A DNA stretch of 64,000 nt from Saprospiraceae bacterium (GTDB lineage Bacteria > Bacteroidota > Bacteroidia > Chitinophagales > Saprospiraceae), in the NCBI GenBank assembly GCA_016715465.1, contig JADKAA010000024.1, forward strand, positions 434,001-498,000, written 5' to 3'. Position 1 is the stretch's first letter; each line of letters starts with the position of its first letter. The position numbers and the translations under genes were made by a program. Positions 54,137-63,175 of this stretch are shown one piece after another. The notes beneath the pieces are model-generated. The model made no database searches. It worked only from the letters and a program-made list of their open reading frames with translations, and had not been told where the DNA came from.

Positions 54137-54574
54137 ATGGAAAAAATGAAAATAGCCATAGGCTGCGATCATGCCGGATTTGAGTACAAGGAAAAGCTTA
54201 AAAAGTTCTTACAAAAGCACGGCATGGAGGTTATTGATTTAGGCACTTACGGCGATGCATCGGTTGATTATCCGGATTTTGCCCATCCGGTAGCCTTAGA
54301 GGTAGAAGAGAGGGGTGCTATTTTTGGGATTCTCATTTGTGGCAGTGGAAATGGGGTAGCCATTGCAGCCAACAAACATCAGGGCATACGGGCAGCTTTA
54401 TGCTGGAGGACAGAACTTGCCAGGTTGGCCAGGGCCCATAATGATGCCAATGTACTTTGTATCCCGGCGCGTTTTGTGTCATATGGCCTGGCTAAGAAAA
54501 TGACAGAAACTTTTCTAAAAGAGAAGTTTGAAAATGGCAGGCATCAGAACCGTGTGAATAAGATATCATGTTAA
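54137..54574 (+). CDS. rpiB: Ribose 5-phosphate isomerase B
   Basis: 145 residues. IAIGCDHAGFEYKEKL, DYPDFAHPVA and the active-site block LICGSGNGVAIAANK are diagnostic of RpiB, which interconverts ribose 5-phosphate and ribulose 5-phosphate in the pentose phosphate pathway. Cys in ICGSGNG is the catalytic base position. The C-terminus carries R137-N region (GRHQNRVNKI). One-base gap from the GT117 gene suggests cotranscription. Confidence 0.95.
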   Translation: MEKMKIAIGCDHAGFEYKEKLKKFLQKHGMEVIDLGTYGDASVDYPDFAHPVALEVEERGAIFGILICGSGNGVAIAANKHQGIRAALCWRTELARLARAHNDANVLCIPARFVSYGLAKKMTETFLKEKFENGRHQNRVNKISC

Positions 54575-54601
54575 AATAAAAATTGTAATTGTAAAATTAA
54601 A

Positions 54602-56233
54602 ATGTCAAAAAAAATATCATTAATTATGGCAATGGCTATCCAGATTGGATGGCTCAATGCACAATTCAACTCAGGTGTAACCATGCCTGATAAAACGAAA
54701 GCCGTAGTTGCCGACGATAAAGATCCGGCTTATTTGTTTGCAAAAACCATCAATGCTGAAGACCTGAAAAAACACCTTACCAAGCTGGCCTCAGATGAGT
54801 TTGAAGGAAGAGAAACAGGTCAACCAGGTAATGTGAAAGCTGCAAGTTATATTGCTAAGGAATTTGACGCTTATTTATTGGATGCGCTGCCAGGAGCAGA
54901 CCTTTTCATGCACTCTGTTTCGTTTACTTTTTCATCGTGGGACGACACCGATATCTATGTAAATGGCATTCGCTTTCGCCACCTTTGGGACTATATTTCA
55001 TTTCCTTCGCGAAATAAAGATCTTCCTTTGCTGGAGTCAAAGGATGTATTGTTTCTGGGTTACGGCATCGACGATGCAAAATATACCGATTATAAAGGCA
55101 AGCCTAAGGATTTTAAAGGCAAGACCATTGTCATAAATACCGGTGAGCCAATGAAAGCCGACAGTACTTATTGGATCAGTGGAACGAAGGAAAAGTCAAC
55201 CTGGTCGTCCATGGATAAAAAGCTTGCCACGGCCAGGGAAAAGGGAGTGGCCATGGTGCTTATTATTGAAGAAGACATTAAAAAATCACTTGCCGAAAAC
55301 CGGAATTTGCTGATGGGCCCTTCTGTGCAACTGGGAGACAAATCAGCAGAAGAAATCAAATATCCCAATCATTGTTTCATTTCCACCACGGTAGCTAAGG
55401 AACTTTTTGGGAAGGAAGCCGAGAAAATTGTAAAAGTTCGTTCCGATATTACAAAAAAAGGCAAATTCAAACCGGTTAAACTCAAGTCACAATTACAGGT
55501 AAATCAAAAGAAAAAGGTACTTGTGATTAAAAGTCAGAATGTGCTGGGTATGGTTAAAGGAAAATCAAAGGCAGATGAAGTAGTCATTGTTTCCGCACAC
55601 TATGATCACCTGGGCAAACGCGGCGATCAAATTTTCTATGGGGCAAATGATAATGCATCGGGAACAAGCACCATTCTTGAACTGGCACAGGCTTTTGCCA
55701 TGGCGAGGGCCGGTGGGTATAAGCCGGAAAGGTCAGTGGTGTTTATGCTGGCCACGGGTGAGGAAAAAGGATTGTTGGGCTCAGAGTATTATGTAAACAA
55801 CCCCCTGATGCCATTGGAAAAAACAGTAGCTAATGTCAATGTGGATATGGTTGGCAGAATAGATGATAAGCATATAAATGACCCGGATTACATCTATGTG
55901 ATTGGCAGCGACAGGCTTTCAACCGATCTCCATAAACTCAATGAAGATGTCAATCAAAAGTACAGCCAGCTCACCCTGGATTATACGTACAACAGTGAAT
56001 CCGATCCCAATAGATACTACTATCGTTCGGATCACTACAACTTTGCTGAGAAAGGCATTCCTGCCATTTTTTATTTCAATGGTGTGCATGCAGATTACCA
56101 CCAGCCGACAGATACGGCCGATAAAATAGACTATGAAAAAATGGCAAATGTGGGCAAACTCATTTTTCATACCATCTGGGAAATTGCCAATAGGCCTGAT
56201 CGGTTGAAAGTGGATGTATTACCAATGAAATAG
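54602..56233 (+). CDS. M28 family zinc aminopeptidase, secreted
   Basis: 543 residues with signal peptide (ISLIMAMAIQIGWLNAQF). The catalytic part carries the M28 zinc ligands: SAHYDHLG (His, Asp region), ANDNASGTSTILELA (bridging Asp), ATGEEKGLLGSEYY (general base Glu and Glu ligand), NVDMVGR (Asp) and FNGVHADYHQPTDT (final His). A PA-like insert lies between about residues 130 and 290. Periplasmic aminopeptidase. Follows rpiB by 27 bases and precedes the YhhN gene by 4 bases. Confidence 0.92.
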   Translation: MSKKISLIMAMAIQIGWLNAQFNSGVTMPDKTKAVVADDKDPAYLFAKTINAEDLKKHLTKLASDEFEGRETGQPGNVKAASYIAKEFDAYLLDALPGADLFMHSVSFTFSSWDDTDIYVNGIRFRHLWDYISFPSRNKDLPLLESKDVLFLGYGIDDAKYTDYKGKPKDFKGKTIVINTGEPMKADSTYWISGTKEKSTWSSMDKKLATAREKGVAMVLIIEEDIKKSLAENRNLLMGPSVQLGDKSAEEIKYPNHCFISTTVAKELFGKEAEKIVKVRSDITKKGKFKPVKLKSQLQVNQKKKVLVIKSQNVLGMVKGKSKADEVVIVSAHYDHLGKRGDQIFYGANDNASGTSTILELAQAFAMARAGGYKPERSVVFMLATGEEKGLLGSEYYVNNPLMPLEKTVANVNVDMVGRIDDKHINDPDYIYVIGSDRLSTDLHKLNEDVNQKYSQLTLDYTYNSESDPNRYYYRSDHYNFAEKGIPAIFYFNGVHADYHQPTDTADKIDYEKMANVGKLIFHTIWEIANRPDRLKVDVLPMK

Positions 56234-56237
56234 GGCT

Positions 56238-56879
56238 ATGAAATTCAGGGGCTTTGCAATCATTTACTTTATTCTGGCCGGTGCCGACCTTTGGGCAATG
56301 CACACGTATCCAGGGTTAAGAATGATTACAAAGCCCCTGATCATATCTTCATTACTTATTTATTACATCATGGAAGCTGGAAATTACCAGCGGCCTGCCA
56401 TACTGATGGCACTCATCTTTGCTTTGACGGGAGATGTATTTTTGCTTTTCGACAGCGTCTTGTTCTTTCAGATTGGTCTGGCATCCTTTCTGTTGATGCA
56501 ATTGATTTATGCATTTTATTTCAAACGCAGGGTCACAGGATTGGTGGGCCCAAGACTGTTCTTGTCTGTGGCTGTAGTGTTAATAGCCATAATCTTTAAT
56601 GTGCTTTTTAGGGATGAATTTGGGAACCTGGCTATTCCGGTAATGTTATATACGGCGGCCATAACCTTTATGGTGGTGATGGCCATTCATCAAAAGATCT
56701 CAAACCTGATTTTATATGGTGCCTTACTTTTTATGCTGTCTGACTTGTGTCTTGCTTATCAAAAATTTATTTCGCAACAGGCATCATTGGACCAATTGGT
56801 CATGATCAGCTATGTATTGGCACAATACCTGATCATAGAGGGTGTGCTTGCGGAGGTCCCCCCGTCAAAAGCCACTTAA
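56238..56879 (+). CDS. Lysoplasmalogenase family (YhhN) membrane protein
   Basis: 213 residues and about eight hydrophobic helices; ALTGDVFLLFDSVLFFQIGLASFLLMQ and the C-terminal MLSDLCLAYQKF carry the conserved Asp residues of the YhhN/TMEM86 family. These enzymes cleave the vinyl-ether bond of lysoplasmalogens in the membrane. Whether this organism makes plasmalogens is unknown. Ends 17 bases before the convergent Gfo/Idh gene. Confidence 0.88.
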   Translation: MKFRGFAIIYFILAGADLWAMHTYPGLRMITKPLIISSLLIYYIMEAGNYQRPAILMALIFALTGDVFLLFDSVLFFQIGLASFLLMQLIYAFYFKRRVTGLVGPRLFLSVAVVLIAIIFNVLFRDEFGNLAIPVMLYTAAITFMVVMAIHQKISNLILYGALLFMLSDLCLAYQKFISQQASLDQLVMISYVLAQYLIIEGVLAEVPPSKAT

Positions 56880-56896
56880 GCTAAATTTAGCGTATT

Positions 56897-58261
56897 TTAC
56901 AAGGCAATGGTTTTAAGTCCAAGGCGGCTTTCTTCTGCAGCAAATCCCATTCTGTGGCTATCCATGGATGCTTCGAGCGTGGAAGTGAGCAGGGCCTCAT
57001 CATGTGCATCAACGGCGCGCAGAAAATCGCGCATCAATCCCCAGTCACCACCGCCATGGCCGGAAGCAGTTGAATGCTCTTTGGTGAGCCATTCGGTGAC
57101 CTTGTCAGTGCTGAAATCTGCAATGGTAAGCAGGTCTTCGTCACCCACCAGACAGCCCATTGAGCCCATGATCCGAGTTCGGCGGCCGTGGTAATTGGTA
57201 AATGCTTCCATATTAAAGCCGGCCGTAATGCCTCCTTCAAACTGCATGGCTACTACCTGGTGGTCAGCCACGTCGTTGTCTGAATGATATACACATCTGC
57301 CGTATGGACCTGTTTTCAAAAGTTCGAGGATGGCGTCACCTTTTTTATCTTCATCCTGTGGTAAATCCATGGCATAGGTGTATCTCCGGCCTCTATGATA
57401 GATTTTCAGTGCAGAATATGGACAGCTTCCTTCTATGGCACAACCATCGGTACATCGCGCCGTGCTTCCTTCCGGCGCATTCGACGATTTGAACCATTTT
57501 AAATTACCAAAAGAACTGATGTGGGTACATTTTTTATCTATCCACCACCTCAACATATCGAGGTCATGGCAGGATTTCGCCAGGATAATGGGGTTGGTAT
57601 CTTCGGATCTTCGCCAATTGCCCCGCACAAAGGAATGGGCCATATGTTCCCTTTCAACAGGCTCAAAATGCTGGATGCTTACCAGTTCACCCAATACCCC
57701 GCTTTGCAGTACTTCTTTTATTTTACGATAATAAGGGGCATAACGCAACACATGACAAACCGCCACGATGGCTTTTTTCTTTTTTTGAAGTTGCAGGATG
57801 TCATTGCACTCTTTCCAGGTTTGGGCAATGGGTTTTTCCAACAACAGGTTATAACCCATTTCAAGGGCCGCCATCGCAGGACCATAGTGTAGGTTGTCTG
57901 GTGTGGTAACAATGATAAAATCTGCAAATTTGGGGCGTTTAAAAATGTCTTCCCAGGTGAGAAATTGATTTTCAAGGGTGATCTGGTGTTTGTCGGCATA
58001 CCGTTGTCTGCGCAGCTCAATGGGTTCTGCTACGCCTATGATGTCAAGTTCTTCCGGAAAATTTGCGGCATAATTGCCATATACATTTCCGCGATTTCCG
58101 GCACCACAAGTAATGGCTGTGATCTTTCTGGAGAGGGTGCGGTCCGAAAAACCAAGGGACGAAGGCACATATTCAAACCTTGAGAGGTCAATGCCTGTCA
58201 GGCTTATGCCAAGGCTACCGGCGCTAAGGGATCTGAGGATATCTCGTCTGGTCCATTCCAT
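56897..58261 (-). CDS. Gfo/Idh/MocA family oxidoreductase with Tat signal
   Basis: 454 residues. Twin-arginine signal (TRRDILRSLSAGSLG), then the NAD-binding Rossmann domain (ITAITCGAGNRGNVYGNY) and the EKP motif as LLEKPIAQTWKEC; the C-terminal alpha-beta domain includes KSCHDLDMLRWWID. The cluster CTDGCAIEGSCPY is a typical insertion in this Bacteroidota subgroup. Exported sugar or inositol-type oxidoreductase, possibly glycosidase-like; substrate unknown. Divergent from fabG. Confidence 0.9.
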   Translation of the reverse strand: MEWTRRDILRSLSAGSLGISLTGIDLSRFEYVPSSLGFSDRTLSRKITAITCGAGNRGNVYGNYAANFPEELDIIGVAEPIELRRQRYADKHQITLENQFLTWEDIFKRPKFADFIIVTTPDNLHYGPAMAALEMGYNLLLEKPIAQTWKECNDILQLQKKKKAIVAVCHVLRYAPYYRKIKEVLQSGVLGELVSIQHFEPVEREHMAHSFVRGNWRRSEDTNPIILAKSCHDLDMLRWWIDKKCTHISSFGNLKWFKSSNAPEGSTARCTDGCAIEGSCPYSALKIYHRGRRYTYAMDLPQDEDKKGDAILELLKTGPYGRCVYHSDNDVADHQVVAMQFEGGITAGFNMEAFTNYHGRRTRIMGSMGCLVGDEDLLTIADFSTDKVTEWLTKEHSTASGHGGGDWGLMRDFLRAVDAHDEALLTSTLEASMDSHRMGFAAEESRLGLKTIAL

Positions 58262-58301
58262 GCTGATTTCATTTTAGATTTAACAATATTACCAATATCT
58301 A

Positions 58302-58330
58302 TTGGAATTTTATCTTTTTTTTTACTTTCG
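58302..58330 (+). promoter_or_regulatory. Promoter of fabG
   Basis: TTG at 58302-58304, 18-base spacer, TACTTTCG at 58323-58330 (one mismatch to TAnnTTTG), 29 bases before ATG 58360. Confidence 0.5.
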
Positions 58331-58359
58331 CAGGCAGACATCAAACAATATCGCTACAC

Positions 58360-59106
58360 ATGAAATTATTGGAAGGAAAAAACGCATTGATCACCGGGGG
58401 TTCCAGGGGTATAGGGGAGGCCATTGTAAGGGCATTTGCCATGCAGGGCGCCAATGTAGCATTTACGTACCTAAGCAGCGAGGAGAGGGCCAGGGGCATT
58501 GAGTCTGAAATGGCTGATTACGGCGTGAAATCAAAAGCCTATAGATCTGATGCGGCTGATTTTGGACAGTCTGAAAAGTTGGCAGAGGAAGTAATCAGAG
58601 ATTTTGGTTCCATTGATATCCTGATCAATAATGCGGGCATAACGAGAGATACACTAATGTTGCGGATGAGTGAAGAACAGTGGGACGAAGTCATCAGGGT
58701 CAACCTTAAGTCTGTTTTTAACCTCTCCAAACATGTGCTGAAGATCATGTTAAAGCAAAAGTCTGGTTCCATCATCAACATTGGCTCCGTTGTAGGTGTG
58801 TTTGGCAATGCGGGACAGGCAAATTATTCGGCCTCCAAGGCCGGTATTATTGGTTTTTCCAAGTCCATTGCCAAAGAAGTAGGTTCAAGGGGTATACGGT
58901 GCAATGTACTGACTCCGGGTTTTATCGAGACAGACATGACACATGCGCTCACGGATGACCAAAGGAAAGCATACGAAGCGAATATTCCCCTGAAAAGGTT
59001 GGGCAAAGGAGACGATGTTGCCAATGCCTGTGTGTTTTTGGGAAGTGACCTCAGCACCTACGTGACGGGCCAGGTATTAAGTGTCTGTGGAGGGCTGCTT
59101 GATTAA
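58360..59106 (+). CDS. fabG: 3-oxoacyl-[acyl-carrier-protein] reductase FabG
   Basis: 248 residues, classical SDR: cofactor loop ITGGSRGIGEAIV, NNAGITRDTL, the catalytic Ser (NIGSVVG), Tyr-x3-Lys as YSASKAGIIGF, and PGFIETDMTHAL. NADPH-dependent reduction of 3-oxoacyl-ACP in fatty acid synthesis. Monocistronic by its own promoter; followed by the hairpin at 59156. Confidence 0.93.
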   Translation: MKLLEGKNALITGGSRGIGEAIVRAFAMQGANVAFTYLSSEERARGIESEMADYGVKSKAYRSDAADFGQSEKLAEEVIRDFGSIDILINNAGITRDTLMLRMSEEQWDEVIRVNLKSVFNLSKHVLKIMLKQKSGSIINIGSVVGVFGNAGQANYSASKAGIIGFSKSIAKEVGSRGIRCNVLTPGFIETDMTHALTDDQRKAYEANIPLKRLGKGDDVANACVFLGSDLSTYVTGQVLSVCGGLLD

Positions 59107-59147
59107 GTTTATGAGATCTTCGAATCCAAATTACAGCAACTGTCTTT

Positions 59148-59400
59148 AAAAAAAAGGGACCGTCCGCCGACAGTCCCTCATCCAATCAAATCTGGAACTT
59201 TTACAGTTCCAAGTAAAACCTACACCAAAAGTGCAGACTTCTACTACTAGATTTACGCTATAAGCGATGGGAATAAAATTTACTAACTATATCCATTGAT
59301 ACCAATTGGATCTAAAATGCTGCCTTCGAATTGTAGAAAAATGTAAAATTTTTGTTTGCGCTCTAAAACTTCAAAGACCTGAACTTGTTTATTGTATGGT
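59148..59400 (-). ncRNA. Candidate small RNA ending in the leftward terminator
   Basis: The minus strand of this gene-free stretch ends with a hairpin GGAACTGTAAAAGTTCC (59207-59191 region) followed by the stem-loop plus T8 terminator. That pair of 3' hairpins without an ORF is a common small-RNA layout. The 5' end is not defined and no clear promoter was found, so boundaries are a guess. Confidence 0.35.
59156..59177 (-). terminator. Strong intrinsic terminator pointing leftwards
   Basis: GGGACCGTC (59156-59164) and GACAGTCCC (59169-59177) form a 9-bp stem with a cgcc loop and a G-T pair. A8 at 59148-59155 becomes a T8 tract on the minus strand, so it is an efficient-looking terminator for leftward transcription, though no minus-strand gene precedes it. 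Confidence 0.75.
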
Positions 59401-59438
59401 GAAAATGTAAAATTATCTAAATTTATTTTGTTTAGAAT

Positions 59439-59460
59439 CTGTCTAAATAGCGCAGCGACC
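59439..59460. repeat. Possible right-end fragment of the 170-bp element
   Basis: ctgtctaaatagcgcagcga resembles the right terminal repeat at 31242-31268 (cctgtctaatagcgcaacca). Short and imperfect, so tentative. Confidence 0.35.
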
Positions 59461-59505
59461 TATAAGATTATGTGCCAATACATATCTATGACTAACCCGT
59501 TTTTT

Positions 59506-59513
59506 ATATTTGC
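59506..59513 (+). promoter_or_regulatory. -7 box TATATTTG of nqr operon
   Basis: Exact TAnnTTTG match. Transcription would begin near 59520, so the TTG at 59510 lies inside the box and cannot start nqrA. Confidence 0.6.
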
Positions 59514-59545
59514 AGTCAATTCAAAACTCTTTAAAATTAAATTTC

Positions 59546-61161
59546 TTGAGAAATTATAAATTCAGGGCATTGATCGTCACTTCATTGATGTTCAATTCGT
59601 TTTTAGTTTTTGGTCAGGGCACCATTACACCAGATTGGGTTATTTACTCCATACTTGGTGTACTCATCCTTACGGGGTTGAGCGCACTGGTGGGATTAAC
59701 GGCTAAAATGATTGATCTGGAAGGCAGTAAACATGGTCTTATGGCTAAAAATGAAGGCGGCCTTTTGGAAGGATTACTTTCGACCTTTACCGGAGAGAAA
59801 AAGGACTCTTTCCACCATAAGCTGAGACAGGGTTTTGACATCAAACTCAATGGTGAAGCAGTAAGTAATATGATCCACGCCAGGCCCACATCCACGGTAT
59901 CCATGAAGCCACTTACCTACATTGGCATTTCTCCCATACCTAAAGTTGAAGTTCAGATTGGCGATACGGTCAAAGCCGGAGATGCTGTATTTTATGACAA
60001 AAAAGACCAGAAATCCATTACACTGCTCCTGTCAGTGGTGAAGTACTGGAGATAAGAAGGGGTGAAAAGCGATCAATAAGTGACATCATCATTCTTGCAG
60101 ACAAAGTCCAGGTATATAAAAAATTCAATGTGCCTTCTGCAGATGTTTCCAGGGAAGACCTGGTAAAATTTCTCTGCGAAACCGGTGCCTGGACACTGAT
60201 CAATGAAAGACCATTTGATATTGTGCCAGATATTGAAAGTAAACCGGAAAATATCTTTATTTCAACCTTTGACACAGCACCGCTGGCTCCCAACAACAAT
60301 TTGATTGTTCAGGGCAATGAGGCTGCTTTTCAGACTGGTATTGATGTATTGAGCCGACTAACTGAAGGTAAGGTGTTTTTAGGTTTAGATGGTAACAAAG
60401 GCGCTAAACTTTCATCTGCCTTTACCCAGGCAACCAATGCCGTAAGGCACTATTTTTCAGGCAGTCATCCAGCTGGTAATGTAGGAGTACAAATTCACCA
60501 CATTGCCCCAATCAAGCCGGGCAAAAAGGTTTGGACGATTTCAGTTCAGCATACCATAGCCCTGGGTAAACTTATGCTTACGGGGGAGATGCATCGTACG
60601 GTCACAGTTGCCATTACGGGCAATGAAATTTTACATCCTCATTATGTAAGTACTTACGCCGGGGCAAGTGTCAAAGAAATACTTGAAGGAAATACAAGTG
60701 ATGCCAAACTACGGATTATTTCAGGTGATGTTTTGTCAGGCAAGCAGGTGATGGCCGACGGATATTTGAATCCAAATGACGATCAAATCACGGTAATTTC
60801 AGAAGGGGACCATTATGAATTATTTGGTTGGTTGTTACCTTTAAGTCCAAGGCCATCCGTTTCGGGAACCTTCCCAAATGCGCTTTTTCCCAATATGAAA
60901 TTTGATGCCAACACCAATACACATGGTGAAAAGCGGGCTTTTGTAGTAACAGGCCAGTATGAAGAAGTTTTACCAATGGATATTTATCCGCAACATCTGT
61001 TTAAGTCCATAATCTTCAGAGACGTAGAGCAGATGGAAGGCTTGGGCATTAATGAATTGTCAGAAGAGGACGTAGCCCTCTGTGAATTTGTATGTACTTC
61101 AAAACAACCCTTGCAACAATTGCTCAGGGAAGGACTGGATTACATGAGGACAGAAGCATAA
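59546..61161 (+). CDS. nqrA: Na+-translocating NADH:quinone reductase subunit A, with membrane-anchoring N-terminal extension and one apparent frameshift
   Basis: 538 residues from TTG 59546 after repair. From about residue 96 (GFDIKLNGEA) it is canonical NqrA: IGDTVKAGDAVFYDKK, APVSGEV, GNKGAKLSSAF, HIAPIKPGKKVWT, GEMHRTVTVA. The first 95 residues are extra: a hydrophobic segment (ALIVTSLMFNSFLVF) and a second (WVIYSILGVLILTGLSALVG) joined by a short loop, a hairpin that would leave the NqrA body in the cytoplasm. The frame breaks at 60016-60024 where one base is missing; repair gives KSI-x-TAPVSGEVLEIRRGEK. Subunit of the Na+ pump that oxidises NADH and reduces quinone. Confidence 0.85.
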
Positions 61162-61190
61162 ATTAACGAAAGAACCATATACAGACACCA

Positions 61191-62447
61191 ATGGGATTAT
61201 TGGATTTTATTAAAAAAATTGAACCGGACAAGAAAAAGAGTCCGCTGTTGCACACAGCCTATGATGCGTTTTTGACGTTTGCATATGCTCCAAACACTGT
61301 GACAAAAGGAGGGGTACACATCAGAGATGGTATGGACCTCAAAAGACTCATGGTTCATGTTGTACTTGCCATGCAGCTTTGTTATTTATTTGGCAGCTAT
61401 AACATAGGCCATCAACATTTTGTGGCTGCAGGACAATATCTTGGTTTCATGGATGGATTTCATCTGAAACTGGCTCACGGCCTCATCGTCATGTTGCCCT
61501 TGTTTGTGGTAACACACGTCGTAGGTCTGGGTATAGAGTTTATGTTTGCTGCCAAAAAAGGGCATGCAGTAGAAGAAGGATTTCTGGTTTCAGGGGCGCT
61601 TATTCCGCTCATCATGCCACCGGATATCCCACTGTGGATTGTGTCTATTTCAGTAGCATTTGCGGTAATCTTCGGGAAAGAAGCTTTTGGCGGAACAGGC
61701 ATGAACATTTGGAATATTGCATTGCTTTCCAGGGTTTTTGTGTTTTTCGCCTATCCCACGGAAATATCAGGAGATACCTGCTGGATCTCTGGTTATGAAA
61801 CACTGGCTGCCGGTGATTCTGCCCAATATGGCTGGTGGCACACTTCGTTCTTTAATTCTATTTTTGCCCATTTTGACTGGCCTTTGTTTGATTCCGCCAA
61901 AACAGTGGTAGTAGATGGATTTAGTGGGGCAACTCCGTTAGCTCTGGGATACCAGGGAGGCATGGAGGCCATCACCGCCCACTATTCCATGAGTCAGATT
62001 TTTTGGGGAGCGATACCGGGTTCAATTGGAGAAACCAATAAAGCATTTATCATTTTCGGTGCCCTGTTCCTCATCCTTACAAGAGTTGCCAGCTGGAGAA
62101 TTATGTTTTCCATGGTACTTGGTGCTTCTGTCATGGGCATGATATTCAATGCATGGGACTTTACTTTATTTATGAATGTTCCATGGTATGATCACCTCAT
62201 CCTCGTATCTTTCCTGTTTGCCATGGCGTTTATGGCTACAGACCCGGTCACCGCCTCGGGTACAAATACGGGAAAATGGATTTACGGATTTTTTATTGGA
62301 GTCGTCGGTATGGTTGTAAGGGTGATGAACCCTGCGTATCCGGAAGGCTGGATGCTGGCCATTTTATTTATGAATTCATTTGCTCCGCTCATTGATTACT
62401 TTATTGTTCAATCCAACATTAAAAAAAGAATAAGCCGTGTTCAGTAA
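61191..62447 (+). CDS. nqrB: Na+-translocating NADH:quinone reductase subunit B
   Basis: 418 residues, about ten membrane helices. The covalent FMN threonine is in VDGFSGATPLAL (SGAT). NHWGHQHF-like segment appears as YNIGHQHFVAAGQY. NqrB carries riboflavin and the Na+ path. Starts 29 bases after nqrA and overlaps nqrC by 11 bases. Confidence 0.95.
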   Translation: MGLLDFIKKIEPDKKKSPLLHTAYDAFLTFAYAPNTVTKGGVHIRDGMDLKRLMVHVVLAMQLCYLFGSYNIGHQHFVAAGQYLGFMDGFHLKLAHGLIVMLPLFVVTHVVGLGIEFMFAAKKGHAVEEGFLVSGALIPLIMPPDIPLWIVSISVAFAVIFGKEAFGGTGMNIWNIALLSRVFVFFAYPTEISGDTCWISGYETLAAGDSAQYGWWHTSFFNSIFAHFDWPLFDSAKTVVVDGFSGATPLALGYQGGMEAITAHYSMSQIFWGAIPGSIGETNKAFIIFGALFLILTRVASWRIMFSMVLGASVMGMIFNAWDFTLFMNVPWYDHLILVSFLFAMAFMATDPVTASGTNTGKWIYGFFIGVVGMVVRVMNPAYPEGWMLAILFMNSFAPLIDYFIVQSNIKKRISRVQ

Positions 62448-63153
62448 CAAATACATCCTGGTTTATACCCTCGTAATGGCACTGATTTCATCTGTGTCTC
62501 TGGCCTTTGTGGTCAATGGTTTAAAACCTATGCACGATCAAAATGAAGCTGTGTTCAAGAAAAAGGACATTTTAGGTTCAATTAAGGATCAGATTGGTGT
62601 TGACCCTTCAAGTCTTTCTCCTGATGAGGTAAACAAGCTCTTTTCTGAAAAAGTGGAAAAAGTGGTCATTGATGCCAAAGGTAAAAAAGTGGAAGGAGCA
62701 GATGCAGAAGGCATCGACCTTGCTGCAGAAGAAAAAAAACCAGAACAAGACAGAAAATATCCTCTTTTTATTTACAAAGGTGATAAGGGAAATATTTACC
62801 TGATGTCTGTAAGGGGCAACGGCCTTTGGGACAAAATTTGGGGATATATTGCCCTGAAAGACGATCTGAATACCATTGTAGGTGCTGCATTTGGTCATAC
62901 GGCCGAAACACCTGGTCTGGGTGCGGAGATCAAGGACAATGCAAATTTCCCAAAATCTTTTCAAGGCAAAAAGATTTTTGAAGAAAGTAATTACGTGTCC
63001 GTAAAGGTGGTCAAAGGTGGTGCAAAAAACCCGGAACATGAGGTTGATGCCATTTCAGGTGCTACCATTACCTCTGTGGGCGTTTCCAACATGCTTAATA
63101 AGGGTATCAGTGTATATCTTCCCTATCTTGAATCGATTAAAAATAAATCATAA
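62437..63153 (+). CDS. nqrC: Na+-translocating NADH:quinone reductase subunit C
   Basis: 238 residues from GTG 62437, which overlaps the end of nqrB by 11 bases. One N-terminal membrane helix (ILVYTLVMALISSVSLAFVV), then the periplasmic FMN-binding domain with the covalent FMN threonine in DAISGATITSVGVS. GHTAETPGLGAEI is the other conserved block. FMN attachment needs ApbE, not in the window. Confidence 0.95.
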   Translation: MFSNKYILVYTLVMALISSVSLAFVVNGLKPMHDQNEAVFKKKDILGSIKDQIGVDPSSLSPDEVNKLFSEKVEKVVIDAKGKKVEGADAEGIDLAAEEKKPEQDRKYPLFIYKGDKGNIYLMSVRGNGLWDKIWGYIALKDDLNTIVGAAFGHTAETPGLGAEIKDNANFPKSFQGKKIFEESNYVSVKVVKGGAKNPEHEVDAISGATITSVGVSNMLNKGISVYLPYLESIKNKS

Positions 63154-63175
63154 TTAACCAATAATTAATTGAATT

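Noticed and set aside
59510..59512. TTG at 59510 as start of nqrA
   Set aside because: It lies inside the TATATTTG -7 box; TTG 59546 gives a proper N-terminus downstream of the expected transcription start.
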